DNA of 64,000 nucleotides from Hallella seregens ATCC 51272 (GCF_000518545.1 NZ_JADU01000006.1:62001-126000); one strand, 5' to 3'. Positions 8,601 through 16,923 are shown, counted from the stretch's first letter. Notes: generated by a model from the sequence alone, not told the origin. Program-made: numbers and translations.

Positions 8601-9410
8601 ATGAAAGAGAAAAAGGCTATCACACTTAAAACATTGACCAAGAGCAACGTATGGGATGTACAGGAGAACGATGTCTTCCGCATGTGGGAAGCGGCCGAAA
8701 AGGATGCCGACCTGAAAGACAACATGCGCCGGTACACCGATACCATTCGCAGTGCTTTCGAGGTGGAGGAGGTGAAAATCGACAAGCCGGAGGTCATCAA
8801 GAAGTACGAGCAGCGCGGTTTCAAGATTGGAAGCATACGGGTGGACGAGAACACGCGGCAGAAAATCGCCATCAAGAAGCGGCCCATCATGCGCGTGACC
8901 GACCTGACCTACGAGAACATCCACCACATTTCGGCCGCCAAGCTCATCGAAGTACTGGGCCGCAACTTCGGCGGCGGCTGGGAATCGCTTTCACAAAGCA
9001 CGCAGGACATCATCCTCTCGGGCTTCGACATCTCCACCACCACCTTGCCCAAGGATCGTCTGCACAAGAGCGGAGGTCTCTACGAGCGTAAGGTAAACGA
9101 CGGCTACGAGGTGCTGGAGATTGCCAAAGGACTATGGACCGAGGCCATCTTCGCCAAGGAGAAGCCCGAACTGGAACCCCTTCAGGAACTGCCGGACGAC
9201 CCCGACAAGGACGACTCCTTGGAGGACACGCTGGCCGACGAGGGCGAAGACCTGCCCGAAGAGGAGGATTTCAAGGTCGAGGAAGAGGAGGAGGACGACA
9301 CCTTCGACGACGACAAACTCACCGAAGAAAGCTACCGCACCACCTACGACACCGACCCCGAGGATCTGAACTACGAGGCCGAGGAGATTAGTGACGAGAA
9401 CGATTATTAG
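8601..9410 (+). CDS. Unrecognised protein with very acidic C-terminal tail
   Basis: I do not recognise a family for this 269-residue protein. Residues 1-190 are mixed charged and look globular (FRMWEAAEKDADLKDNMRRYTDTIRSAFEVEEVKI, then MRVTDLTYENIHHISAAKLIEVLGRNFGGGWESLSQ). Residues about 195-269 are dominated by Asp and Glu with few hydrophobic residues. There is no signal peptide or membrane segment, so it is probably cytoplasmic. It has its own promoter and is followed by a strong hairpin terminator (9499-9524), so it is monocistronic. The acidic tail might bind a basic partner or act as a nucleic-acid mimic; that is speculation. Confidence 0.75.
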   Translation: MKEKKAITLKTLTKSNVWDVQENDVFRMWEAAEKDADLKDNMRRYTDTIRSAFEVEEVKIDKPEVIKKYEQRGFKIGSIRVDENTRQKIAIKKRPIMRVTDLTYENIHHISAAKLIEVLGRNFGGGWESLSQSTQDIILSGFDISTTTLPKDRLHKSGGLYERKVNDGYEVLEIAKGLWTEAIFAKEKPELEPLQELPDDPDKDDSLEDTLADEGEDLPEEEDFKVEEEEEDDTFDDDKLTEESYRTTYDTDPEDLNYEAEEISDENDY

Positions 9411-9498
9411 GCCGCCGACCGGCTCCGGAGCCACCGCCGCCTCCGGGCCGCAATGCCAACGAGAGCTACGGGGCGGCCCATGCCCCACCCATCAAAAA

Positions 9499-9524
9499 GG
9501 GCAGGACTCGCACGAGTCCTGCCC
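9499..9524. terminator. Bidirectional intrinsic terminator
   Basis: GGGCAGGACTC (9499-9509) pairs perfectly with GAGTCCTGCCC (9514-9524). It has T-runs on both sides (TTTT on plus, TTTTT on minus), so it can end both the acidic-protein mRNA and the minus-strand transcript starting near 9740. Confidence 0.9.
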
Positions 9525-9740
9525 TTTTATTATACTCACTTTCATTTGGAGCTTGATTGTGGGGCCACGCCTCACGGTGAAACCCAACGCTCTTGCTTCA
9601 ATTGTTACCTGAATATCCAACAATCTTGTTTACCTTAGCCAATAAACCTATTGCCTGTAACAATCTAATCTACCTAAAACTAAAACCTAAATCAAACTAA
9701 TAACCTAAAAAACCTAATAATCTTGTTTACCTTTTGATAA
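9499..9740 (-). ncRNA. Candidate small RNA, about 240 nt, family not identified
   Basis: A full Bacteroidota promoter on the minus strand (TTTG at 9774-9771, 20 nt, TATCTTTG at 9750-9743) drives transcription leftward into a stretch with no convincing reading frame, ending at the intrinsic terminator 9499-9524. Inside are repeated UUAGGU words, a short hairpin CAATAggttTATTG and two direct copies of AGGTAAACAAGATT about 95 nt apart, one at each end of the UUAGGU-rich part. The layout (own promoter, no ORF, own terminator) is that of an independent sRNA such as a 6S-like or Bacteroidales-specific RNA, but I cannot assign it by sequence alone. Confidence 0.55.
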
Positions 9741-9742
9741 TG

Positions 9743-9774
9743 CAAAGATACGGCAAAATCAGCCTCATTCCAAA
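9743..9774 (-). promoter_or_regulatory. Promoter of the candidate small RNA
   Basis: On the minus strand TTTG (9774-9771), a 20-nt spacer and TATCTTTGCA (9750-9741) match the consensus exactly. No protein gene lies downstream before the terminator. Confidence 0.75.
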
Positions 9775-10001
9775 TATATCCCATCCCTTTTAACCACTTT
9801 TTCGCATTGTGTGTACGTGCACAACAGTTGTTAACAGATAGCAGACATCAATAAATATTCGTTGACACATGACTCCTGTCTTCCCACAAAGTGTTCTACA
9901 TGGCCTACCCATCTTTGTCTGACAACCTATTTTACAATACCTGAAATAATGAATATCACATTTGTAACCTTAGTGATGAAAGGACAAATATGAATGAAAA
10001 A
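9775..10001. other. AT-rich intergenic stretch without recognised feature
   Basis: I see no coding frame, tRNA or strong promoter between the small-RNA promoter and the terminator of the fimbrillin-like gene. Confidence 0.6.
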
Positions 10002-10037
10002 GGGCGCAAGATTTGCCTTGCAGCAAACCTTGCGCCC
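10002..10037 (-). terminator. Terminator of the fimbrillin-like lipoprotein gene
   Basis: GGGCGCAAG (10002-10010) pairs with CTTGCGCCC (10029-10037), extended by an inner TTTGC/GCAAA stem. On the minus strand it is followed by TTTTTCATTC. Confidence 0.85.
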
Positions 10038-10093
10038 CATCTAATTATGATGCAAGCTCTGAAAAGAAACTTACTTACACCTTTGCAGGAGAC

Positions 10094-11698
10094 TTACTTG
10101 AAGTCTTTAAATATCGGAAGCCCGTATTTACGCTCGTTGTAGGCGACACTTATTCTCTGTTTGTTGACCCCTAAACAGTAGGCTAAGTTGTTTCCAAAAT
10201 TTAGCGTGCGGGTCTTAGACCAATAAAGAGTTCCCTCTCCGAAATCAGACGCTTTTCCCTCCAAGTAAAGGCCGATAGGCGCAAGATGGAAGTAGCCGGA
10301 AAGCTCATCCTTAAAGAGAGGGTCGTGAGAAATGTTGCGATTTATCACCTGATCATTATAACTTGTGACGAAGCGATAGTCTACATTATCAGGGGCTTTG
10401 TATTGCATTTGGTCTAGAGTAGTGCCGTATGCATCACCAATAGTTTTCAGTCTCTTGATCCACATCCTTCCGGCATACAAATGTCCCATCGATGTCCAGA
10501 GTTCGTTATCCCAGTGCGGAGCCCCTCTCATGACCAACCAAGCCATCTGGTTCACGTTGGCACAATCTTTGGCAGACTGCTCTGCCCAGTGGTTAGCCGG
10601 AGTGTTGTACCATCTAACAGGAGATTGGGTTGCGCTTTTGGGATAACGTTCGTAATAGCCGCCATTAATCGTAGGCTGCCAAGCACTGAATCCGTGCCAA
10701 TAGACCGATTTGGCATCCCACATATAGTACCCGTTCTTGTCGAAGTCCTCAAGATCCAGATTAGCTGTAACATCATATATCTTTCCAGGCTCACAGTTCA
10801 TATTCTCTATATACTTGGTGACAGTGCCTTCCAAGTTATTATAAGTTACAACGCCATTCTCTATTTTCTTTGGACTGTGCGTAGTATTCCTAAACCAATA
10901 ACGTACAATGAGCGTGTGCGTACCCGGTGCAATAACTATGTAGCAGCCTTTGCCGATGTCTGTTTGTTCATTGTTGACAACAAAACCGTCACTGCCACCC
11001 GTGGTGAGCGTTATTGTCTTGGATCCATTGGAAGTGGGGGCATTGGAAAGTTCGCCGTTGCTGAAATTATAGACACCCGCAATGTTATCTTTTGCAATGA
11101 CTTCTATCTTGGTCAGCTTGCTCTTCTTAATCATATAATGAGAAGTTCGGGGCAGGAAGCAGAGATAAGATGCCTTGTGCTTGAGGGTAAAAGTAAATGA
11201 GTCCCCACTGCCCGAGGCAGTCCCTACTCCGCAATCACCCGACTTGCCAGCATGGCTGAAGTCGTTGGCAGCCGATTGTGCCTGGTTTGCAGCAATCGTC
11301 ACAGTAGTGCCTGTACCATTGTCACCGGTGTAGTGGACGTCACAGCCATTGTTGAATGAGCCCGAAACATTAAATCTGCCGCGTGTCTTTTTGTCATTGA
11401 ACGTGCCTTCATTACTCTGCTTCCATTCTCCGGAGGTGTTCTTTACCCAAACCTTGTCACCTGTAGACCAATATGCCGTGGCGCCGTTTTTATACTCATG
11501 GGTAATGGAAGTGCGGGTGGCCGGAGAATCGGCGGCACGTGTGGGCAACACGCCGTCCCCTATGAAAGTCACGTTGCTGGTAGCGGTATTTTCACCGCCT
11601 TGTTTTTCTCCCTGCACAGCGTCGTTGCCGGCACATCCTGCCAGTGCGACTGCTGTGAGCAGAATGGTCATATTTAAGAATAAATGGCTTGCTTTCAT
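10094..11698 (-). CDS. Fimbrillin-like surface lipoprotein
   Basis: This is a 534-residue protein with a lipoprotein signal peptide ending LTAVALAGC, so Cys about 22 is lipidated. The segment TRTSITHEYKNGATAYWSTGDKVWVK and the all-beta region up to about 320 resemble the fimbrillin (Mfa/FimA-like) family of Bacteroidales. The C-terminal third (NGYYMWDAKSVYWHG to the end, ending ISVAYNERKYGLPIFKDF) resembles the Trp/Tyr-rich lectin-like or paralogous domains found at the ends of such lipoproteins. It is downstream of the 70-residue gene (30-nt gap), sharing its promoter and leader. Its role in adhesion or pilus assembly is inferred from the family. Confidence 0.75.
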   Translation of the reverse strand: MKASHLFLNMTILLTAVALAGCAGNDAVQGEKQGGENTATSNVTFIGDGVLPTRAADSPATRTSITHEYKNGATAYWSTGDKVWVKNTSGEWKQSNEGTFNDKKTRGRFNVSGSFNNGCDVHYTGDNGTGTTVTIAANQAQSAANDFSHAGKSGDCGVGTASGSGDSFTFTLKHKASYLCFLPRTSHYMIKKSKLTKIEVIAKDNIAGVYNFSNGELSNAPTSNGSKTITLTTGGSDGFVVNNEQTDIGKGCYIVIAPGTHTLIVRYWFRNTTHSPKKIENGVVTYNNLEGTVTKYIENMNCEPGKIYDVTANLDLEDFDKNGYYMWDAKSVYWHGFSAWQPTINGGYYERYPKSATQSPVRWYNTPANHWAEQSAKDCANVNQMAWLVMRGAPHWDNELWTSMGHLYAGRMWIKRLKTIGDAYGTTLDQMQYKAPDNVDYRFVTSYNDQVINRNISHDPLFKDELSGYFHLAPIGLYLEGKASDFGEGTLYWSKTRTLNFGNNLAYCLGVNKQRISVAYNERKYGLPIFKDFK

Positions 11699-11728
11699 GT
11701 CTTATTCACTTTACATTTACAAATGTCT

Positions 11729-11941
11729 TCAATCTTCCCAAGCATTTATACGCTGAGGTTGCTCTTCGTCATCGTCAGAGAAAAAGCCCCGTTTAGCATC
11801 GCCGTAATCACCGTCTCCCTGTCCGATGTGCTCGTGGTCTCCACTGAATTCCATCATGCTCTCTTCTTCCACATAGATATTTTCTACCATCGGGCAGACA
11901 TATATCCGTCTTCCTAATTTCGTCCGATTTATTTCCATCAT
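11729..11941 (-). CDS. Short acidic protein of unknown function preceding fimbrillin-like gene
   Basis: This 70-residue protein begins MMEINRTKLGRRIYVCP and is acidic afterwards (DGDYGDAKRGFFSDDDEEQ). It lacks a signal peptide. Small proteins with an N-terminal Y-V-x-P segment and an acidic, often FFD-like C-terminus occur next to surface lipoprotein genes in Prevotella; this is from memory of the group, and no function is established that I know. Either of two adjacent ATGs (11941 or 11938) could be used. It is co-transcribed with the lipoprotein and preceded by a long leader with an attenuator-like hairpin, which supports it being a real gene. Confidence 0.65.
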   Translation of the reverse strand: MMEINRTKLGRRIYVCPMVENIYVEEESMMEFSGDHEHIGQGDGDYGDAKRGFFSDDDEEQPQRINAWED

Positions 11942-11988
11942 GTTTTTAAAGAATAAATTATGCTTATATATCTCTTGGTTTACTTATC

Positions 11989-12016
11989 AAAAAAGGAGAT
12001 CTTGATAGATTCCTTT
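11989..12016 (-). terminator. Attenuator-like hairpin in leader of the 70-residue gene
   Basis: On the minus strand AAAGGAATCT (12016-12007), loop ATCA and AGATCTCCTTT (12002-11992) form a 10-bp stem with one bulge, directly followed by a T-run (TTTTTT, 11994-11989). It lies about 150 nt after the promoter and about 50 nt before the start codon, the position of a leader attenuator. Confidence 0.55.
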
Positions 12017-12163
12017 GTTTATAGGGACGGCAACTGTTCCACGCACGAAAAGGTCTTTGGGGTTTCTACGTCTCCCTCACGCTCACCTTTGCGTTATCTT
12101 GTAAAGCTGACACCGGGTACTACTCACTCGTTAATATCATGTTGTCTTCCCATAAAGCGTCTG
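12017..12163 (-). promoter_or_regulatory. Structured 5' leader, possible cis-regulatory RNA
   Basis: Between the promoter (12164-12195) and the attenuator hairpin lies about 147 nt without a reading frame. ACGCAAAGGT (12094-12085) can pair with ACCTTTTCGTGCGT (12054-12041), closing a loop of about 30 nt. No known riboswitch class was recognised. Confidence 0.4.
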
Positions 12164-12195
12164 CAAAATTACGTCAATTTTCTGAAATCAGCAAA
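12164..12195 (-). promoter_or_regulatory. Promoter of the 70-residue gene and fimbrillin-like lipoprotein
   Basis: On the minus strand TTTG (12195-12192), a 20-nt spacer and TAATTTTG (12171-12164) match the Bacteroidota consensus. It gives a leader of about 220 nt. Confidence 0.75.
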
Positions 12196-12234
12196 TAGAA
12201 CTTAAAAAAATTGTAGATCCTACACAAACAAGAA

Positions 12235-12269
12235 CCTGTGACGGCACGCTGCATGCGTGCCGTCACAGG
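12235..12269 (-). terminator. Terminator of the peptide transporter gene
   Basis: CCTGTGACGGCACGC (12235-12249) and GCGTGCCGTCACAGG (12255-12269) form a perfect 15-bp stem with a 5-nt loop. On the minus strand it is followed by TTCTTGTTTG. Confidence 0.85.
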
Positions 12270-12293
12270 TCTAAGCAACAAGGAGAAAGGGTG

Positions 12294-13814
12294 TCAGCAC
12301 ACTTTCTCCAGCTTCTTCATCATCGAGAAAATGAAGACGAACGAGGCCAGACAGAGGGCCACAAGCACGCTCCACACCATGGTGAGCGGCAGTGCCTTCC
12401 AGAGATAGGCCGGAATCTGAACCAGGAAGTTGCCGATGGCCGTGGCGCCAAACCAGCAGCCCATCATCACGCCCTGGTACTTCTGTGGGGCCACCTTGGA
12501 CACGAAGCTGATGCCCATGGGCGAGAGCAGCAGCTCGGCAAAGGTGAGCACGAGGTAGGTGCTGACGAGCCACATGGGCGAAACACGCTGTTCATCGGTG
12601 AGCGTATAGCTAAGACCCACGGAGGCCAGAATCATCACCACGTAGCCGGCGCCGGCCACAAGCATGCCGTAGCCTATCTTGCGGGGAGCCGAGGGCTCCT
12701 TGCCGCGCGCGGCCAGCCAGCCGAAGAGGGCCATGCTGAGCGGCGTGAGGCCCACGACAAACGCCGGGTTGAACTGCTGGAAGATGGGGGCCGAGACCTC
12801 CACCGACCCGCCGTCGGCCATCAGCGCACCGTATTTGTAGCCGATGAAACAGGCAGAGGCAATGATGACGAGGGCAGCAATCGTGCGCCCGCGGACGGTC
12901 TTGCTCTGGAAAGCAGCCACGGCGGCATAGATATTGACAATGACAGCCACCACGTTGGTCACGTCGAAGAGCATGGCCGTCCAGCCCGTGGCGCTGGTCT
13001 GGGTGAAGTCGCGGGCGAAGTAAGTAAGCGTGAGACCGTTCTGGTGGAACGCCATCCAGAAGAAGATGACCACGGCAAAGACCAGGAACAGAGCCACCAG
13101 CCGGCTGCGCGTGTCGGCCTTGTCCTCGGCCGTCTCTGGCTTGGCCTCATCGGCCTTGACCGTTGCCGTGGCCTTGGCGGCGGTGTTGTCCACGTGGGCA
13201 AAGGTGCGGCGGAAACCGTAATAGATGGCGATGGAGATCACCAGCGACACGCAGGCCACGCCGAAGGCATAGTGATAAGCCGTCTGTTCACTGGCGTGGA
13301 GCGAAGTGCGGGCCCAGGCCATGAGCTTCAATGCGGCCGTGGGGGCAAAGAGGGCGCCAATGTTGATGGCCATGTAGAAGATGGAGAAGCCCGAGTCGCG
13401 CTGCCCGGCATAGCGAGCATCGTCGTAGAGCTTGCCCACCATCACCTGCAGGTTGCCCTTGAAGAGGCTCGTTCCGATGCTAATCATAAGCAGGGCCGCC
13501 ACCATGATGGCCACGGCGGGCATGCCGGCTCCGGCGGGCACGGCCATGAGCAGATAGCCCAGAAACATGACCACGATGCCGATGGTGACGCAGCGGCCGA
13601 AGCCTATCTTGTCGGCCGCGGCGCCGCCCACGATGGGCAGGAAGTAGACCAACATGAGGAATGTGGAGTAGACCGTGCCGGCCAGTCCCTCGTTCCAGCC
13701 GAAGTTGGACTGCAGGAAGAGCACGAAGATGGCCAGCATGGTGTAGTAGCCGAAGCGTTCGCCCGTGTTGGCCAAGGCCAGTGCAAAGAGGCCTTTGGGT
13801 TGGTTTTCAAACAT
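12294..13814 (-). CDS. Proton-dependent oligopeptide transporter (POT/PTR2 family)
   Basis: This 506-residue inner-membrane protein has about 12-14 hydrophobic segments and belongs to the POT branch of the major facilitator superfamily, which imports di- and tripeptides with protons. The N-terminal motif is NTGERFGYYTM (about 16-26), the counterpart of the POT ExxERFxYY proton-coupling motif but with N in place of the first E. YDDARYAGQRDSGFSIFYMAINIGAL (about 139-164) matches the second PTR2 signature (FxxFYxxINxGSL). A hydrophilic linker near 225-245 is rich in Ala, Glu and Lys. It lies 54 nt below the outer-membrane barrel gene, probably in one operon with it and the LysM protein. Peptide use fits the asaccharolytic or mixed metabolism of the group. 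Confidence 0.9.
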   Translation of the reverse strand: MFENQPKGLFALALANTGERFGYYTMLAIFVLFLQSNFGWNEGLAGTVYSTFLMLVYFLPIVGGAAADKIGFGRCVTIGIVVMFLGYLLMAVPAGAGMPAVAIMVAALLMISIGTSLFKGNLQVMVGKLYDDARYAGQRDSGFSIFYMAINIGALFAPTAALKLMAWARTSLHASEQTAYHYAFGVACVSLVISIAIYYGFRRTFAHVDNTAAKATATVKADEAKPETAEDKADTRSRLVALFLVFAVVIFFWMAFHQNGLTLTYFARDFTQTSATGWTAMLFDVTNVVAVIVNIYAAVAAFQSKTVRGRTIAALVIIASACFIGYKYGALMADGGSVEVSAPIFQQFNPAFVVGLTPLSMALFGWLAARGKEPSAPRKIGYGMLVAGAGYVVMILASVGLSYTLTDEQRVSPMWLVSTYLVLTFAELLLSPMGISFVSKVAPQKYQGVMMGCWFGATAIGNFLVQIPAYLWKALPLTMVWSVLVALCLASFVFIFSMMKKLEKVC

Positions 13815-13868
13815 AAGAGATGGGATTTGTATTGGTGGATAATAGTTAAAGCCAGTGATTCGGGCGGC

Positions 13869-14615
13869 CTATCGCGCGCCGAGATAGCGGGTAATGTCAA
13901 AAAGATAGGTCATCTTCACAGTGACGGTGCCGAAGTTGCTCGACCCGAAAAAGTCGCGCTTGGAGTCGCCGTAGATGTTGCCCAGCCCGTAGTAGTAGCG
14001 TGCTTCGAGCAGCAGATGGCCCAGTCGGGGATGGCTATACTCGATGCCCGCGCCGGCAGCGATGCCGTAGTCAAACTTGTTTTCCACGGCCATCGTGTCC
14101 TGTGCCACGATGGTATTGGCCCGGTCAGTCATGTTGCGGTGGTTCCAGTCGAAGCTGCTCTTGGTGCTCTCGCCGAGATATACGCCGAACTGCGGGCCGG
14201 CGTTGACGAAGAAGTTCACGCCGCGCGTCTCGCGTCCCCAGGCCAGATGGGCCATGACGGGCACCTGCACGTAGTTGATGGTGCGGCTATAGGTCTCGGC
14301 CAGTCCCGTCACACTGTTGATGACGGGCTGGTCGTCGAGGGTGCGGATGTCCTCGTTCCAGCCCATCTGGGCATAGTTCAGCTCGGCGGCGATGGAGGCT
14401 ATCGTGGAGAAATACTTCTCCACGGTGTAGCGCATGGCCAGTCCGCCAGTGATGCCGCCCTGCATCTGCTGCACCACTTTGGGCGTGAAGCGGATGGTCG
14501 TCATGTTGTATCCGCCATTGAAGCCCACGGAGAACGTGTTGCGGTGCTCGCCTATCTGGGCCCGTGCGCCCACGGGCAGCAACAGCAGCAACAGGGAGAA
14601 GAGGGTCTTGTTCAT
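13869..14615 (-). CDS. PorT-family outer-membrane beta-barrel protein
   Basis: This is a 248-residue protein with a signal peptide (MNKTLFSLLLLLLPVGARAQ) and alternating beta-strand pattern throughout (VGFNGGYNMTTIRF, INYVQVPVMAHLAWG, GVNFFVNAGPQFGVYL, FDYGIAAGAGIEYS, HLLLEARYYYGLGNI). This is the look of the PorT / outer-membrane protein beta-barrel (OMP_b-brl_2) family; PorT itself is needed for type IX secretion, but this may be a paralogue. It ends on an aromatic-containing strand rather than a classic final F. It is 19 nt downstream of the LysM protein gene, so the two are co-expressed. Confidence 0.78.
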   Translation of the reverse strand: MNKTLFSLLLLLLPVGARAQIGEHRNTFSVGFNGGYNMTTIRFTPKVVQQMQGGITGGLAMRYTVEKYFSTIASIAAELNYAQMGWNEDIRTLDDQPVINSVTGLAETYSRTINYVQVPVMAHLAWGRETRGVNFFVNAGPQFGVYLGESTKSSFDWNHRNMTDRANTIVAQDTMAVENKFDYGIAAGAGIEYSHPRLGHLLLEARYYYGLGNIYGDSKRDFFGSSNFGTVTVKMTYLFDITRYLGAR

Positions 14616-14634
14616 AGGGTAAGGGGTTGGAGGG

Positions 14635-15984
14635 TCAGTAGGCCACCGACTCGATGCGCCCGGAGGGGGTGTAGTGAATGAGCTGGAAATACTCGTTCTG
14701 CATGCCCGCGGTGCTCACCTGCTTGAACAGGAGCGGGCTCTGCAGGGGCAGGTAGCTGCTCTGTCCGCGGGTGCCCCGGAAAGCCTTGCCGAGCGAGGCC
14801 AGCCCGCGCACGAAGAACTGGGCGTGGTCGTAGCCCGTGACGGCAAAGCGCGGCAGGGCATACTGCATGTCGGCATGGAACCAACGGCGGTAGCTCTGCT
14901 CGAGCTGACGCGTGCGGGCGTCGAGGGCGTTGTAATAAAAAGAGGTGGGGATGTAGGTGTCGAAACGGAAGAACCGCTCCAGATTGTTCTCGGTGTACAT
15001 GAGCCATTCCGTGTAGCCAAAGAGTGAGATACGCAGTGCGGGCTGTGCATTTTTCAGGCTCTCGAGCTTGGCCATGGCCACGGAGAGCTGGGGTGAACGG
15101 CCGCTGTTGAGTATCACCACGTTGGGCTGGGTCTTGCTGAAGGCCTTGGCAAAGAGGGCTTCGCTGCTGTTCAGGTTGGTGATGGAGTAGGCCACGTTCT
15201 TGTTGGCCAGCCTGTTGCGCAGGGCAAAGGTGAAGACTCCCTTGCGCGAAGTGGTGTCGTTGCAGTCGACGAACACGGGATGGGCGTCGGGAAAACGCTT
15301 CAGAAAAGCCTCGATGGCACTGTTGTTGAGCTTGTCGGGCGACTCCCATACCTGGAAAATCTGCCGGTAACGGGCCACGTCATCGCCGCTGATCGAGAAC
15401 GGAATGACGAGGCGGATGTCGCGGGCCTTGCAAAATTCGGCCAGCGGGCGCACCTGATGGGTGTAGAGCGGCCCGAAAATAATGTCGCACTGGGCGGCGG
15501 CGGGGTCGCGCGTTGTCTGGCTGATGTCGGCGTCGATGCTCACATTCCATGCGTGCACGTCGGTGGAAATGCCGGCTTGGCGCAGGCTGTCGCAGGCCAT
15601 GAGAAAGCCTCGATAGTATTCCACCATGCGGCGGCCGTCGCCGTCTACCTGGTGCAAGGGCAGCATCACGCCCACGCGCACGGTCTTCGCCTGGGTGGCC
15701 ACAGGCTGCGACGTGGGGTTGGCGGCAACGGTCTGCGCCGCCGCGGGCTTGGCAAAGGGGATGAAGATATAGTCGCCTTTCTTCAGCGCATAGCCCTCGA
15801 CTTTCATTTCCGGGTTGGCCTCCATCAGCTCGGGGATGGTGATGCCGTAGTTCTTGGCAATGCCAAAGAGCGTATCCTTTTTCTTCACCTTGTACATCTC
15901 GCGCCACTTGCCCGTCTGGGCCCAAGCCCCGGCGGCGGCCAGCAGGGCCAGCACGAGCATGCCGTATCTCAATATTCTTTTCAT
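14635..15984 (-). CDS. LysM domain / periplasmic substrate-binding-like protein
   Basis: This is a 449-residue exported protein (signal MKRILRYGMLVLALLAAAGAWAQ). Residues about 28-76 are a LysM peptidoglycan-binding domain (YKVKKKDTLFGIAKNYGITIPELMEANPE, then LKKGDYIFIP). Residues about 105-440 resemble type 1 periplasmic binding proteins of the branched-chain amino acid ABC family (VRVGVMLPLHQVDGDGRRMVEYYRG, DIIFGPLYTHQVRPLAEFC, VILNSGRSPQLS). No ABC transporter is nearby, so it may anchor to the cell wall and sense or bind a ligand rather than feed transport. It is the first gene of the three-gene minus-strand unit. Confidence 0.8.
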   Translation of the reverse strand: MKRILRYGMLVLALLAAAGAWAQTGKWREMYKVKKKDTLFGIAKNYGITIPELMEANPEMKVEGYALKKGDYIFIPFAKPAAAQTVAANPTSQPVATQAKTVRVGVMLPLHQVDGDGRRMVEYYRGFLMACDSLRQAGISTDVHAWNVSIDADISQTTRDPAAAQCDIIFGPLYTHQVRPLAEFCKARDIRLVIPFSISGDDVARYRQIFQVWESPDKLNNSAIEAFLKRFPDAHPVFVDCNDTTSRKGVFTFALRNRLANKNVAYSITNLNSSEALFAKAFSKTQPNVVILNSGRSPQLSVAMAKLESLKNAQPALRISLFGYTEWLMYTENNLERFFRFDTYIPTSFYYNALDARTRQLEQSYRRWFHADMQYALPRFAVTGYDHAQFFVRGLASLGKAFRGTRGQSSYLPLQSPLLFKQVSTAGMQNEYFQLIHYTPSGRIESVAY

Positions 15985-16074
15985 TTTTGTTGGTCTTGTG
16001 CTGTCTGTTCAGTCAGTCATTGCGGCATGGACGCCGCGCGTTCGCCGCGTCCCGGCCCCATTCCTACACTCTTG

Positions 16075-16082
16075 CAAAAATA
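16075..16082 (-). promoter_or_regulatory. Probable -7 element for the LysM/OMP/POT operon
   Basis: The minus strand reads TATTTTTG followed by CA, matching TAnnTTTG. It would give a leader of about 85 nt before 15984. Confidence 0.5.
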
Positions 16083-16177
16083 CAAAAAATATCGCATCGG
16101 TCTGACATAAACCCGTAAAAAACTCGTCGCGCCCCATCTTTTCGCCGCAAACGGCTGGCCTTTCGGGTGGAAATCAG

Positions 16178-16185
16178 TAACTTTG
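16178..16185 (+). promoter_or_regulatory. Probable -7 element of the T9SS type B cargo gene
   Basis: TAACTTTG followed by CA lies 21 nt before the ATG at 16207. An upstream in-frame TTG at 16183 falls inside this box and is therefore rejected as a start. Confidence 0.55.
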
Positions 16186-16206
16186 CAGGAAAAGGAAAGG
16201 AAGAAC

Positions 16207-16923
16207 ATGAACATCAAGACCTGCCTGGCGGCCCTCTGCCTGATGGTTCAGGGCGCAGCGGCGCAGACTGCCCCGTCGCCCACTCTCTCGCCCACGGCCA
16301 CCTATACCGACGCTGACGGCAACGCGCACACCGAGACCAACATCTCCGAGTCGGCCCCGCTGGCTGTCACGTTCAAGTCGGGCGTGGAGAATGCCGACGG
16401 CTGGACGGCCCACTACGAGTGGCACTTCTACAAGGATGCACTGCGCGACCGGCCCTATCTTGTGCGCTACGAAGAGGAGACCAGCTATACCTTCACCGAG
16501 GCCGGAGCCCACCACGTGGAGCTGTGGGCCACGTTCGTGCAGGGCACCGACACCGTGGCCTACGCCAATGAGTACTGGCAATCGGAGGGCTCGCCCCTAA
16601 GCATCTCCATCGCCGAGAGCAAGCTCGAGATGCCCAATGCCTTTTCACCCAACGGCGATGGCATCAACGACGTCTACAAAGCCAAGTCGGGTTATCAGAG
16701 TCTGGTGGAGTTTCAGGCCACCATCTTCAACCGCTGGGGCCAGAAGCTCTACTCCTGGAACGACCCTGCGGGCGGATGGGACGGCAAGTTCAATGGGCAG
16801 GACGTGAAGCAGGGCGTGTACTACGTGCTCGTGAAAGCCCGCGGAGCCGACGGCCGCAAGTTCAACATCCGCCGCGATGTCAACCTGCTGCGCGGATATA
16901 CAGAGACCACTAAGGGAGAATAG
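16207..16923 (+). CDS. Secreted protein with T9SS type B (CHU_C-like) sorting domain
   Basis: This 238-residue protein has a signal peptide ([20 protein letters not shown]) and a PKD-like middle ([16 protein letters not shown] to [11 protein letters not shown]). Its C-terminal domain begins [17 protein letters not shown] (about 144-160), runs through [21 protein letters not shown] and ends with [12 protein letters not shown]. That C-terminal domain is the gliding-motility-associated type B signal recognised by the type IX secretion system. It implies the organism has T9SS. The protein is unusually small for this class, so it may be a minimal surface protein rather than an enzyme. The strand and spacing suggest its own transcript. 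Confidence 0.82.
   Translation: MNIKTCLAALCLMVQGAAAQTAPSPTLSPTATYTDADGNAHTETNISESAPLAVTFKSGVENADGWTAHYEWHFYKDALRDRPYLVRYEEETSYTFTEAGAHHVELWATFVQGTDTVAYANEYWQSEGSPLSISIAESKLEMPNAFSPNGDGINDVYKAKSGYQSLVEFQATIFNRWGQKLYSWNDPAGGWDGKFNGQDVKQGVYYVLVKARGADGRKFNIRRDVNLLRGYTETTKGE

Noticed and set aside
12291..14681. A plus-strand open frame of nearly 800 codons
   Set aside because: It runs antisense to the peptide transporter and outer-membrane barrel genes, is rich in His, Gly and Gln with no domain, and reflects the lack of stop codons opposite GC-rich genes.
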